Assembly: GCA_907165275.2 (NCBI GenBank)
Contig: OU015675.1
Coordinates: 3,365,501 to 3,429,500 of the forward strand
Direction: 5' to 3'
DNA length: 64,000 nt
Origin: Zygaena filipendulae
Lineage: Eukaryota; Arthropoda; Insecta; Lepidoptera; Zygaenidae
Shown here: piece after piece, positions 45,244 to 56,675 of the stretch
Layout of the letters: each line of letters starts with the position of its first letter
Position numbering within the stretch: position 1 is the first letter of the stretch
The notes under the pieces: model-generated
Database searches by the model: none
Seen by the model: only the letters and a program-made list of their open reading frames with translations
What the model was told of the DNA's origin: nothing
Made by a program: the position numbers and the translations under genes

Positions 45244-45880
45244 ATAGATTATTAGGTAAATAGACTTTAAAAGAATTTTGATTCTTGTCGAACGATTAAC
45301 GAAAACAGATGTAAATATTAATGCATCATGAATCAAATTAAATAAATCAAAATACATCGGTGTAATTTCTTCTTCTTGTTTTTTAATAAATGACAACTTT
45401 TAAGTGATTTTGCCAATGACAAAATATGTTGGGCACTTCAAAATAGCACACGAAAGGAGTCATAGATCTATTAAGAAAAAAAGGATTATTCTTATTTCAT
45501 TAGAATTATTAGTGAGTGTTCATTTACTTAGTAGACTATATTTAGTATATTTCAAGCTTTTTTTTATAATTGGCCACATGTGCGGACTTATTTACGACTC
45601 AAGATTCGAATAAAAAAATCCGCTTTACTAAAATTATAATTTGTTCCGTTTGTCCTGAATAAAATATCCCTTAGCCGAGAAATTAAATGTTATTAATGAA
45701 TCCGTAGGGAGGGCGGCGAACAAAAAAAATCGGTTCGTATCATGAAGTTTGGGTCGGCAGAAGAGGTAACCTTGGCCAACTGATGATACGACAACACAAG
45801 TCACAAACGCATACGTTAATTTCAATATTCAAGAGTTTTTGCAAAAGTGGTATTTTTTTAATTAGGTAATGTGGTGTTAA

Positions 45881-46046
45881 TACTAATTTTATAAATACGA
45901 AAGTGATTTTGTTTGTTTGTTACGTTTTCACGCCTTAATGGCTCAACCGATCACCACGAAATTTTGCAAACATGTTGTACTTTTTATCCCGGAATTTCCG
46001 CGGGAACTCCAAAATTATCGCGGGTGAAACCGTGGAGCACAGCTAG
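45881..46046 (+). mobile_element. Lep1-type Helitron with intact 3' end
   Basis: Head TACTAATTTTATAAATACG, tail TCGCGGGTGAAACCGTGG, CTAG at 46043-46046 before T. Confidence 0.8.
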
Positions 46047-46049
46047 TAA

Positions 46050-47298
46050 TATAATAAAGACACTCGTTCTTGAACTAAGCAAAGCTCCTTAAATAAGGTT
46101 TACACGGGTGACTAAAGCCGCACGATTTTTGCCGCGCGGCAATCGCTAACAGCTAGTAATATTTATATCCAAACAGTTAAATTACCTCAGTCAGTCTAAA
46201 AATTTGGAAAAAATGTCCAAACAGTTAGATGATCTAACTACTGGTCTAACTAGTTGGAATAAACCTCTAAATAGCCATTCGGCTAGGTCTTGTCTAGGCG
46301 GCTTGGTGAGGCAATTTGTGTAGCAACTAGCCGCACGGCAAAATCGACCCGTTTAGAGGGGTTTACCACTTTAAGGGTTTAACTATATGAATACATTTAA
46401 AATGACTTATTTTATTGGTACCGTTTATTATAAAGTAACTGTAGTTAGCAATTTAACTATAGCATGTACAGAGTGTATGCCTAAATGCTTTTTATCACAA
46501 CCCCTGAAGATCTCTGAATAGAATATGTATTAAGTAGCTATATACCGGACTGGTTTTAACTTTTAAGTCTTTCGCCTTTCGTCTTAATAGTACGTCTATA
46601 TGATACTATGAAGACGGTTTGATTCTTTTCTCTTCCTCATTTTCGGATAATTTTTCTTCCTAAGCTGGTGGTAGGGTATAAGTGCCAAGAATACGTATAT
46701 ACTTTCTCGTATTATATATTGATTTCATAGGTATATCATAAAGATAATTATGACTTCAATGAATTAAACTTTAATTTGATTTGGATTCATAAATATTATT
46801 TTATAGATTATATTATATCAAGGCTCTAAAGTTAAAGGTGCCTATAGCTTGTAACTTGAACCAGTTGACAATATCTCACCGGGAAACCAGCGGAACTGGC
46901 TTCATTAATCTCTGTTCAAGTCAGATATTCCGAATTTTGCGGCCAATTGCCAACGGGTATCCGGAAACAATTATGCAAATAACATCAAAACCTCATAATT
47001 TCACTCTTCATCTAGCCCAAAGTTGTTGTTGCTATTATTTGCTATTCCAAATCCGAATTGGGAATGTTCACAATGTCATCTATTATAAGGATGATTGAAT
47101 TGTCGCGATTTGTATAATTGGATTCACAGTTCGTGCAACATTTATCGTCACTGATCACTATTGTGAAATTGTCAATTTGACTATTACAATAGAGTTCATT
47201 TGGGTCTGTTTTATTGAAACTTTGAACAATTTTAAATTCTAAAATCCCTTAATTAATTCAATTTACTCAATTGAAGTAGACATATAGGTATATATTTT
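46050..47298. other. Intergenic, no gene
   Basis: No supported coding. An open frame at 46838-47098 has no domain. Confidence 0.4.
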
Positions 47299-47505
47299 AT
47301 GAACAATCTTGCTGTACATGTTACTCGTCTTCACAGAGTAAGCAACTCGTTTGTAGGACAATGCATACGTTTCTACAATAAACTTCCTGTGAGCATTAGA
47401 AGTATGCCATTTAACAAATACAAGGTTGTTATTAGGGCCAAATTATGTAAACGAGCCTACTATACAGTCAATGATTACTTGCAAGATAAAAATGCTTGGG
47501 ATTGA
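47299..47505 (+). pseudogene. C-terminal fragment of a non-LTR reverse transcriptase ORF
   Basis: The 68 residues include GQCIRFYNKLPVSIRSMPF and RAYYTVNDYLQD, the typical last segment of Jockey-like insect LINE ORF2 proteins after the RT domain. No RT core upstream, so it is a 5'-truncated insertion. AT-rich tail with AAATGATATGAAATATGAAA follows at about 47675. Confidence 0.75.
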
Positions 47506-47857
47506 CTCAAATGACTCAATATAATTTATTATTATTCATATAAATAATTAGTATAATATTACATTTTAATTCAATTTTTATATTTGTATTTACCTACATT
47601 TGTTTTTGTATTGCAATTTTTTTTTCTCTTTTATTTGACATGTCTAAGTATACATAATATTGTATCCAATGGCAGAATAAATGATATGAAATATGAAATA
47701 TATGAACGGTGTTGTATACTGCTTGCCCAACCACCTTTTTACCCGTTCTATAGTTCTGGAAGAGATCGCAGTTTTGGGATAAGTTTGCCATTTTTTATTT
47801 CATTTTATGTCTTATGATATTGTTAATTTATGTGCAAACTTGATATTACATATAACG

Positions 47858-48135
47858 TATAACTGTGAGTTTGTTTGTTACATTTCACTGCTTAACTACT
47901 TGATTGATTATGACCAAATTTTCGTTCAGGCGCATTTCGTCCAATTCGCAAATGGTCCAATCCTCCAATTCGCAAATGGTCCAATTCGCAAATGGTCCAA
48001 TTCGCAAATGGTCCAATTCGCAAATGGTCCAATTCGCAAATGGTCCAATTCGCAAATGGTCCAATTCGCAAATGGTCCAATTCGCAAATGGTCCAGTTCG
48101 AAATTGGACTTGGTCCAATTTGTAATTGGTCAGAT
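47858..48135. repeat. 16-bp minisatellite array 1
   Basis: About ten units of CCAATTCGCAAATGGT from 47941, one 8-bp insertion after the first unit, and degenerate units at the end. Left flank (47858-47890) resembles a Helitron head (GTGAGTTTGTTTGTTAC). Right flank (about 48136-48170) reappears inverted beside array 2. Long frames through it are artefacts of the repeat. Confidence 0.85.
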
Positions 48136-48248
48136 AAGTTTCGTTATTTTTATTATTAAGAAGATTACTTATCAATTGTTTGGTGACCCAAATAAATTAA
48201 AAAAAAAAAAAAATTAAATAAAGATAAATAAAAAGATTTTATTTTAGA

Positions 48249-48417
48249 CTAGCTGTTCCCCGTGGTTTCAGCGGCGTTAATTTCGGAGATTTCGTGGGAA
48301 TTATGGGATAAAAGTACCCTATATCCTTTTCTGTACCCCTGAAAAAGTGTACTATTTCAAATTTAATGTAGTTTCACACGCATTAATTTCGGAGTTTCCG
48401 CGGAAATTTTGGAATGA
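48249..48417 (-). mobile_element. Reversed Helitron interrupted by a MITE
   Basis: CTAGCTGTTCCCCGTGGTTTC start; body runs until the AACCGACTTCC element at 48418. Confidence 0.65.
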
Positions 48418-48735
48418 ACAAAATTTAAAAAAAATTATTAAAACCGACTTCCAAAAACACAAAAATAAAAAGCTAAAAATAAAAAGCTAATAATGACAAA
48501 ATACCGCTTTACTTAATCCAAAACACAAAAACACACGTAATATTATTATTGGTTTGTGCTACAACAGATCGGTTTGAATTCGGTGACAAGCCAAATATGG
48601 AGGGGGTAGATGGGCTAAGTCGACTCTTGCCACCAGCTCTTCGTGAGCAGAACAACCCAAGTAGGCAGACACCAGCGGGTTTTTAGTTTTGTGTTTTTGG
48701 AAGTCGGTTTTAATTTTTTTTTGTTAAAATTTTGT
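48418..48735. mobile_element. TIR MITE, AACCGACTTCC family
   Basis: Arms of about 55 bp: AACAAAATTTAA...TTAAAACCGACTTCCAAAA at the left and its inverse at the right. A partial left arm recurs at about 44487-44560. The CACCAGCTCTTCGTGAGC interior is non-repetitive. Confidence 0.75.
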
Positions 48736-48939
48736 TTATTTCTCGCTTTTAAGTGACTTAGTTGGTAATTTCTCCAAATTACCTCTAGTATTATAATTAA
48801 ATATTGTATTACATATAAACATAAGTATATAACTTTATTATTTATTTAATAATATTTTTATACGCAGTTTTAATTAAAATTAATAATTAACCAAATAATA
48901 AAATTGATGAAAAAATTTCCTGATAATAAAAATAACTAA

Positions 48940-49098
48940 ACTAAGTTGGACCAACTGCGAATTGGACCATTTGCGAATTGGACCATTTGCGAATTGGACC
49001 ATTTGAGAATTGGACCATTTGCGAATTGGACCATTTGATAATTGGACGGTTTGCGAATTGGACATTTTAAACCCTCTGGACCATTTGCGAATTGTGTA
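48940..49098. repeat. 16-bp minisatellite array 2, inverted
   Basis: About nine units of GGACCATTTGCGAATT, the reverse complement of array 1 units, more diverged. The left flank mirrors the right flank of array 1, so the pair are inverted copies of one larger repeat. Confidence 0.85.
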
Positions 49099-49129
49099 CA
49101 TGAGGTACCTACTTTGTGTCTCGGAATTT

Positions 49130-49283
49130 TTGCGAGAATTCCAAAATTTACACTCAATGGATCACCATGAAAGTTTGTAAACACGTTATCAGGGGTACAG
49201 AGAAGGACATAGGGTACCTTTTGTCCCGGAACTTCTGCGGGAACTCTGAAATTAACGCGGGTAAAACCGCGGGGAACAGCTAG
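49130..49283 (+). mobile_element. Helitron 3' half
   Basis: Starts inside at ATCACCATGAAAG, ends with hairpin ACGCGGGTAAAACCGCG and CTAG (49280-49283) before T. Confidence 0.75.
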
Positions 49284-49561
49284 TAGTTAGATAATTTAGT
49301 GAAACAATTAACAGACACCATAGACCGAAACGATTGTTCTCTCAAATATATATGTATTCGTATATTAGAACATTTTACGTCACTGTCATAACACGCACTC
49401 GTAACATCACCCAAGGGTGCGAAGATAAAACGCGAAAGGCCTTTTAACTTTACACTGGAAACAATTTGTAAGATAAACTGGCAACCCCAGCTGCTCTGCA
49501 GTTAGTATAGTGTTGCCAAATAAAGCTTAGTACAATATATTTAATGGCTGGTATATATAAT

Positions 49562-50085
49562 ACTAGCTTTGCCCCACGGTTTCACCCGCGTGAGTTTCGT
49601 AATTCTCGCAGGAACTCACAAGTAGCTTATTTACATCAGCTAATTAGTAGAGAAAGTCCCGTCAAAATCAGTCCAACCGTTTCGGAATTCCCGCAGAAAG
49701 TCCAAACTTCTTTCAATTGTGTTAATATTTAAAAAATAGAGCCTTAAAAAAGCAATATCGTGAAAGATTTACTAAAAACTTTTAAAAAGGGAAAGGTTTT
49801 GCATTCAGCTGTATGTTTTTTTTTAAATACATATATAGCTGTCCCGCGCGGTTTCACCCACAAACACGATAATTTCAAAGTTCCCGCGAAATTGTTCCAT
49901 ACAAACTTTTCAAACCCTTTTCATCCCCTCATGGGTTGAATTAAAAAAAAAAATCCTTTAATCGGAAGCCTATGTCATACAAAGAACACACCCTCCAAGT
50001 TTCATGTCTCTACGATCAGCGGTTTAGGCTGTGCGTTGATCTGTCAGTCAGGACAAAATATTTTTTTAGTATAGATTTACTTACC
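49562..50085 (-). mobile_element. Two reversed Helitron-like copies
   Basis: 49562-49695 (CTAGCTTTGCCCCACGGTTT) and about 49840-50085, the CACACCCTCCAAG subfamily seen at 19001. Confidence 0.65.
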
Positions 50086-50781
50086 AATTTGAGGTTTAAT
50101 ATATTTTTAAAGTAACATCATTTATTTCTTTATGCGCCTCTATATGTCATTTGGTCTATGCCAAACTTTAGTCAGGGTAATAATGAACGATTAGAAAACA
50201 TAAGTAATATGAGGTAATATTGGTAATACATATATAAGGGTATAACAAGAATTCAAATTATTGAAAGTTATATTTCGAGTGTCCTAAAAACTCTGGTGGT
50301 ATATCTGAATAGGCCTCAAAGAAATATCGACTTAAAAACCTCTCTACGAACTCCTAAGCGTCAATTATGGTTGGTAGTAAGTAGACTATCGTAAAACGTC
50401 AACAGTCGTGAATTACAACTTACTCTGCACCCGACCTAACCCTTCAGCCATACTAAAGTAGGTAGGTATCTACATACATGTATTTTGCCCGCCTAACGTA
50501 TTGGGAATTTTGCTCCTTACGATAAGCTCCCTCGGTAATATCCACATTTTGTGAAGATACAAATTGTTTATCTATATCTGATCTTTTTATTTTCTAAGAT
50601 ATTGTAAAACGCAATTTGCGTAAAATAGGTATTTGATGATAACAATATTAGGTTAAATATAGATTTTAGAATATATTTATTATAGTTTGGGTATAAAAGT
50701 ATTTCTATAAAGACGCGTTGAAAAATTGTTACAGATAAAGTATCTATAGCTAATCTAGGTATATGAATCTCAATAAGAGAA
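50086..50781. other. Intergenic, no feature
   Basis: AT-rich flank of the DIRS element. Confidence 0.45.
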
Positions 50782-51030
50782 ATAATTAAGGATTAAACGA
50801 ACTTACCTGTAAGTGAAGTTCTATCCTAATTATATGAAGCGCCTCGTCCGAAGAGATTAGTAACTGAAGATATATAATACACATGTAGTAACGCTAGGTG
50901 TCACCACTCTGCACTTTGTTCGGAGGTATTTAGGTTTTTTTTTTTTGTTTTTTTTTTTTTTTTTTTTTTTTTACTTGTGGGTATGTCTAGATCCTTTGGC
51001 TCTGCCACCCATCTTTGCAACCGTTCATTA
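50782..51030. repeat. DIRS left inverted terminal repeat (3' side)
   Basis: 50850-51030 mirrors the right end: GAAGATATATAATACACATG, TCACCACTCTGCACTTTG, a T run of about 38, then TGGGTATGTCTAGATCC. 50782-50849 is an extension specific to this end. Confidence 0.9.
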
Positions 51031-51114
51031 AGTTGAGAGAATTTTATTGATTGATGTATATTTATTTATAGAAAGGTAATGGGATTGGCGAAGCATTGGG
51101 TGGGAGGGAGCTAT

Positions 51115-51250
51115 GTTACTAATCTCTTCGGACGAGGCGCTTCATATAATTAGGATAGAACTTCACTTACAGGTAAGTTCGTTTAATCCTTAATTATATT
51201 TCGCGCCTCGTCCTCGAGATTAGTAACTGAAGATATATAATACACATGTA
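51115..51250. repeat. DIRS internal complementary region
   Basis: First half (51115-51197) is the reverse complement of 50782-50867. Second half (about 51195-51250) is the reverse complement of the right end 56626-56675. The two meet at TTAATTATATTTCGCG. Confidence 0.88.
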
Positions 51251-51936
51251 GACTTTGAGAGTAATAAGTGTTTGAAATATCATCAATCAATGACATTGAC
51301 AGGGTAGCCACCATTAATATCACTGAAACAGTTAAATAATAATTAATTTTTTAAATTACTGTGGTAAAAAATTTAGATGTTTTGAATGACACGAATGAGA
51401 TGAAATTACTGAATTAATTTAAGCATTATAGTGCTTAACGTAAATAAGTCAAGTCTTTAAGGTTACAAGAATCGGTAGGCATAGGAATCTAAGCGAATAA
51501 CGTGACAGTTGTCTGTAGATCCTGAATAGCACAAGTTACATGATTTTATTTTTTAGTGAATTTCATTGTTTTCTGTGAAAACTGAGAATAAAATTAGTGA
51601 TTATAATAATTGTTACAATTTTCTCCTTCCCCAATACAAGTACCTATACCTACTTGTAAAACAAGTACCTACTAGTTTTACTTGTGAATCATTTTCATAT
51701 GTGGTACCATATTAATTGGAGATCATAATTATTATGTTTTATATAAGAATGAAAAATTTACTTTATCGTATAGTTGATTATTGTAATAGTTAATCAGTTA
51801 TTCTAAAATGTGTAACATTATCGTTTACCTAACAGTTGACGACACAGAAACTATTGATTTAATATTGAAAGCGTTAAGGATAGGTACCTGGTCTTCGCTA
51901 GGAATGTTAGGCCTCTGATAAAATTTAACGAAGGTG

Positions 51937-52793
51937 TTAGACTATCCGCTCCACCCTGCGGTGTTGCGGATGGCGTCTATACCTAGTGACGCCGCCTAGC
52001 GCCTGAGTGCGCGCGCGACGCGGCGGCGTGCGGCGTGCCGCGTGCTGTGCGCGCTGAACACCGCCGCGTCGATCCCGCACTCGCTCAGTGTGCGCTTCAT
52101 CCATCTGCTTAGCGATTGGGAGCCTACTGGCGAATATGGTTTCTTTGTATTTTAAAGGCTTAGTTTTATCTAAGTAGGACGTGAGCGCCCCCGCTGGATA
52201 TGTGGAAAGGTTTTCAGTGAAGAAAGGTAAACACACAATAGGCTGCTTATGACCAAGCATAGAGGTTTTAAAATGTCTGGCATTTTAATTGTTATACGTT
52301 TCGGAGAAATATTAATATTTTTTATCTTAAATTAATGTAACTGTTTTATAAGAAAGTTTTTCTAGGGTTAACTCATTGTTAGGATACCAGTCGCTCAGAT
52401 GGTTCAAGACGATATTGGTATCCAAAGTTGCGTTATATTTAAGATTTGAGAGACGCCAGTGAAAAACGCCTTTAAAGGAACTCTGAAGCCTATCGTCATT
52501 AGATAGGTATCCTTTCGGTTCTAACTACTAAGGAGAGAACTGACCTACACGAATTCAGTGTCAGTGAATTCAGTGTCCCATACTGACATAATTATCTTAT
52601 TATACAGGTGAGTCAGAAAATAAACTACTGTAGGAACAGCTGCTTCGTATGTGTTGATTGAGTGGGTTTGGCAAGAGTGCCACCACTTTTTTAGACACAC
52701 ATCATACTGTTTTATAGTATTCAGTGACAAAGATGCTATCATAATGTCCAAAGAAGACGGTGCCAAGCTTCTTCTCGATAACGCGTCCCGCAT
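51937..52793 (-). pseudogene. DIRS tyrosine recombinase, broken
   Basis: 52545-52793 holds the N-terminal part (SSLDIMIASLSLNTIKQYD, KKWW). Around 52029-52059 is the catalytic H-x-x-R box (SAHSTRHAA). Around 51948-51980 is the IDAIRNTAGWS segment. These parts are in different frames and the intervening 300 bp has no continuous frame. The HxxR box stretch is strikingly GC-rich. It catalysed circle integration in DIRS elements. Confidence 0.82.
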
Positions 52794-52967
52794 AATAGGC
52801 CTGCGACCAGGGTAATTGAGTTTTGTATTCGACCGAAACTGGAATGAGAAATTAAGGTGTTGCTATAAGGCTGAAAAATTATGGATTCGCTCACAAGAAG
52901 ACGACCAAAAGGGTATCACGCTAACTAGCTTTTTCAGAAATAATTTAACGGAGGGCTTTCAAAGCTA

Positions 52968-53400
52968 CTAAAAGAAGGGGAAGCGTCGGAGAACATCAGG
53001 ATCCTTGTGCCATGTAATGTACTTTGGACACTTGTTATTTATGTGGCTTACTAATAAATCAATCTCTGGGTAACCAGATTTTTGCACTAATGAGTCAAAC
53101 ACCCAATTTGCTAACTCCCACTCTATGTGTCGGTAAGATCTTCGCGATTCAAAGTCAGCTACGGTATTGTCGCGGGATCTAATGTAGGATGCGAAAACGA
53201 ATACTTTTGCCAAGTATCTGGTAACTTGGGTGAAGTGCCAGTATTGAATACCACCCATTCTGTTGATTTAACCTATCGCAGTATAATTGTCTAGCCGGAT
53301 ATTGCAGTTATACAAATTAAGTGCAAATATTTTTAGAGCTTGCCATATTGCTTCCGTAGGTTGTCTCCCCACCCCGTAGTTGAGGCGTCAGCATATAATA
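52968..53400 (-). pseudogene. DIRS RNase H region, broken
   Basis: About 53367-53398 encodes the YADASTTGWG start of the RNase H fold. After stops, 52968-53258 encodes MGGIQYWHFTQVTRYL, ASYIRSRDNTVADFESR, RHIEWELANWVFD and EIDLLVSHINNKC, all typical of DIRS pol downstream of RT. Confidence 0.82.
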
Positions 53401-53616
53401 TATTTAAATTTTATTAAATTTTTAACCACCTACTAACATTTTTAATATTTTTAACCACCAATAGATATTAGGGAGGACAGACCTGGGCACGCTCATCGTA
53501 CGACTGGATTGATGTTATCATGACCTTGTAGGACCTACAGTGTAGGTTAAGGAACTTGCAGCGTTCCAATTCCTTCGTGTAGAGTCATCCGTACTCTGTG
53601 GCTGGGCATGCTGTAG

Positions 53617-54060
53617 CTAGTTGCCTAGTTGTGCTAGTTGCCTAATCTTGCAACACTTAAAGTGTAAAAATAATTCTAGTTCTGATTCTTTTTTCAGGTG
53701 GTATCCAAGTTTAATCTGGAATGGTGTGTCTATTGTCATGCTGAGGAATTTACATGATGTCGAAGGTCTAAGAACGCTTTTCTCTTCATTAATAATGGAG
53801 CCTAGTGACTTCAACAACTTTTTAGTTAATTTTATATTTTTTAAGCGGTGTTGGTAATTTTAGTCAAAAAGGAGCCAATTGTTCTCAAGATACAACATGG
53901 AAAGGAGACCTGCGGAGCGTTATAGTTAAACAACCAGTTTTATTATTTTGCTTAAAAATATATGGCGCCGTATTGAGACCGAACGGTAAAACATTGAAAT
54001 GATACATTATTTTGTCCTTCAAATACAAAACGAAGATACTCTATTGAATCTTCGTGATTA
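53617..54060 (-). pseudogene. DIRS reverse transcriptase fragment
   Basis: Reading on the reverse strand: YLRFVFEGQ and the F-x-V-x-x-Q-Y-G-A-x-Y-F relic of the LPFGLNTAPYIF motif, then a degraded YxDD box reading YLENNWLLF at about 53866-53893, then LGSIINEEKSVLRPSTSC and KFL. The paired Asp are lost. RT fingers upstream are absent or replaced by T-rich microsatellite. Confidence 0.8.
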
Positions 54061-54165
54061 TTATTATTATTATTATTTTTTTTTTTTAATTAATTAATTA
54101 ATTAATGATTTTTATTTATATTATTATTATTATTATTTTTTTTTTTTTTTTTTTTTAATTAATAA
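54058..54165. repeat. (TTA)n / poly(T) / (TTAA)n low-complexity block
   Basis: Two (ATT)n plus T-run segments around TTAATTAATTAATTAATTAA, interrupting the DIRS pol region. Confidence 0.85.
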
Positions 54166-54593
54166 GTTAAGCCCTTTAAATAAAGGGTAGCCATATGGAA
54201 ATTTGTAGTAAAAAATTTTACAGCTGTGCGTAAATCTTCAAGCTTAAAGTGATCCGTTTCTATAAATCAATTTTCTATGGTTGAGAATGAAGCGTATTTT
54301 TGATTTTACCGTTCGGTTTCCATATTAGAAAAGTAAGTACTATACCATAATTGATCTTCACAAGGAGTACCTACATTTAGATACCGCATTTATCTCAAGT
54401 AAATTACTTATAGCATTTACATAATGTAACCTCTCCTCTTTAAAATATTCGGGAGTAGATGGCAGAATTTTGGACAACAGGGCTCAGCAAGTTAACTTAA
54501 TAGCAACCGATTCGTGACAGAATAGTACGATCACTCGTGATGAGCGCCCATTGTGTACTAAACAGTAATAGACGGCCGGTCACTTAACTGTAT

Positions 54594-55729
54594 TTAGTAG
54601 CGACGCTGCTGGGGCTGGTGCGCGTACGACGGTCTGTAGTAGCGCACGGTTGGGGCAGGGTGAGACGGGGCTGGCGTGCGAGGAGCAGGCGCGCGGCCCC
54701 TCGAAGTCGGAGCTGGCGGCGGCGGGCACGGCGGCGACCTGTGCACCGCGAGGCCTCTGCGGTTCAAAGGCCGCGTCTCCGTGGATTTAAGCCTGTATTG
54801 TGTTGGGGTCTGCTGCTTTGGAGTAGCCGCTTTTATTTCAACACCCGATTTAATAACATAACAGCCTTGGCCGTTTTTTTTTTTTTTTTGATCTTTTAGG
54901 TCATTCTTTAGAGTAAAGAATTTGAAGTTTCGCCTTGTTACGCTATCTGCGTATTGTAAATCACATAAAATACAACTGAGGTCCATCAACTTTTGTAACA
55001 AGTCGTAATTTATTTTATTTTTATTTTTTTTGCATTTAACTGTAAATATTTCGCCGAGGCAAGATATCGCGCTTGCCATATTTTTTTTGTTTGGACTCAA
55101 TGCCCTTATCACGTTTAGTGAAAATTTCAGATATAGCGGCTTTAATCTCAGGATTAGGCTTTGGAGCGCCTATTTTTACGCGGTTACCCGGTATCGGATA
55201 TTTAGTTATAAGATCTTATCTTTCTTTTGTTATACCTACCCTCAGTGGCTGTGTACAAAGCGGCTAGCGATTTCTGTACATAATATATATCTTTGCCATA
55301 TTTATGACTGATGAAGGATCGTCGCCTAAAATTTGTAAAATATCTTCATCTAAATTCGCTTTTGCCCGATATTTCATTGATAGCTATGGGATCAGCTGTC
55401 GATGTGCTCGCTGTTGATGTGGCACTGGTGTTGAACCTGATAGCCTGCATGCTGGTCAGATACTAGGCGTCTTGTTGAGCCTCAATAGGCTTTGACTGAT
55501 CCTTAACATAATAGGTATGCTGATCTTCGACAAGATTTTTCTGATCCTCGATAGGATTGTTCAGATCCTCAAGGGGATGAAGCTGTTTCTTGTCGAGATT
55601 AATTGGATTAATGATTAACTCCTCATCTGGGTATTCTGGAAACCAATCATCTGGCCACAGAATAGGCGATGCTGAGGACATGCAGCAATGTTTTGTTGTC
55701 ACGTTTATAGATTGCGAGGAAATCCACAA
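54594..55729 (-). pseudogene. DIRS Gag, broken into three frames
   Basis: Start at 55729 (MWISSQS..., an acidic stretch with repeated EDQ). At about 55120-55370 LDEDILQILGDDPSSVINMA and KPNPEIKAAISEIFTKRDK, the typical DIRS Gag central block. At 54594-55112 the C-terminal part with TKTETRPLNRRGL-like and Pro/Arg-rich tail ending QQRRY. At least one stop lies at about 55279 and a frameshift near 55100. Confidence 0.75.
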
Positions 55730-56487
55730 ATGCTTTATAACAATACTAGATAATCATGATTCATGGTAGTACCCAATAATGTATTTGGTTTAAATTATGC
55801 GGGTACATTTGTAAAGTCAATAATGTATTATGTTCAAACCTTTTAAATTGCCTTTAAATCATTAATTAAATAATAATTTAATGTATTGTAAATATTATTT
55901 TAATAGCATTTCGCGTAATGATTTAAATTTCTAATTCATTTAGCACCAGGATAACGACTGTTATCTTTATCAATTAGTTAGGTAACAATCCCCAATGGAT
56001 TGTACGCCAACCGTCAAACTTTGCGTCAAATTAGCCCCAATGACTAATCTAGATGCAATTAAAAATACAATGTATTGTATTAAAGAATAAATGTATCTTT
56101 GTTACGTGACAATCATTGATTGAAGGCATATTGTTTCGGTTAGGTAGGTATCAATTCCCAATGAATTGAACGCAAACCGTCAAATTTTTGCGTTGATATA
56201 GCCCCAAAGGCTATTCTGAGTGCAAATAGGTAGGTCTAGGTACCTATAATTAGTTACCTGTATTCTGTTGTTCGAAGTCCATGGAAGCACTGTGTGGCCA
56301 CACACTTTCACTTTGGTTGTGAATTTTACGTTCTAAAATTTGAAATGATTTTCACTAATTTATTTAAATCTTCTTCATAATTGGTAACGCGTTTACGTTT
56401 TGACATTATTTTTGCGAGAGTATGAACAAAAACTTTAATTTAGTTAAAAGTGACTGGAGTGGTCGAGCACTTGATTGCGTATGAACG

Positions 56488-56675
56488 GTTGCAAAGATGG
56501 GTGGCAGAGCCAAAGGATCTAGACATACCCACAAGTAAAAAAAAAAAAAAAAAAAACAAAAAAAAAAAAACCTAAATACCTCCGAACAAAGTGCAGAGTG
56601 GTGACACCTAGCGTTACTACATGTGTATTATATATCTTCAGTTACTAATCTCGAGGACGAGGCGCGAAATATAAT
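56488..56675. repeat. DIRS right inverted terminal repeat (5' side)
   Basis: Inverse of 50850-51030, with an A run at about 56537-56570. Ends GGACGAGGCGCGAAATATAAT. Confidence 0.9.

Larger units (their letters stand above)
50782..56675 (-). mobile_element. DIRS-type tyrosine-recombinase retrotransposon, degenerate
   Basis: About 5.9 kb. Inverted terminal repeats of about 180-190 bp (50850-51030 and 56488-56662) enclose - strand fragments in the order Gag, RT, RNase H, tyrosine recombinase. An internal complementary region at 51115-51250 just inside the 3' repeat joins sequences complementary to both outer ends, as DIRS replication through a circle requires. There is no LTR pair, no protease and no DDE integrase. 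All reading frames are broken. Confidence 0.88.

Noticed and set aside
47941..48130. CRISPR-like regular array
   Set aside because: Units are contiguous 16-mers without spacers, in a eukaryotic genome.
47807..48217. Open frames on both strands rich in repeated QFANGP / CELDHLRIG-like words
   Set aside because: They are readings of the 16-bp minisatellite, which is open in several frames because of its composition.
54618..54899. Arg-rich + strand frame
   Set aside because: Antisense to the Pro/Arg-rich DIRS Gag tail.
50782..56675. LTR retrotransposon
   Set aside because: Terminal repeats are inverted, an internal complementary region is present, and a tyrosine recombinase, not a DDE integrase or protease, is encoded.
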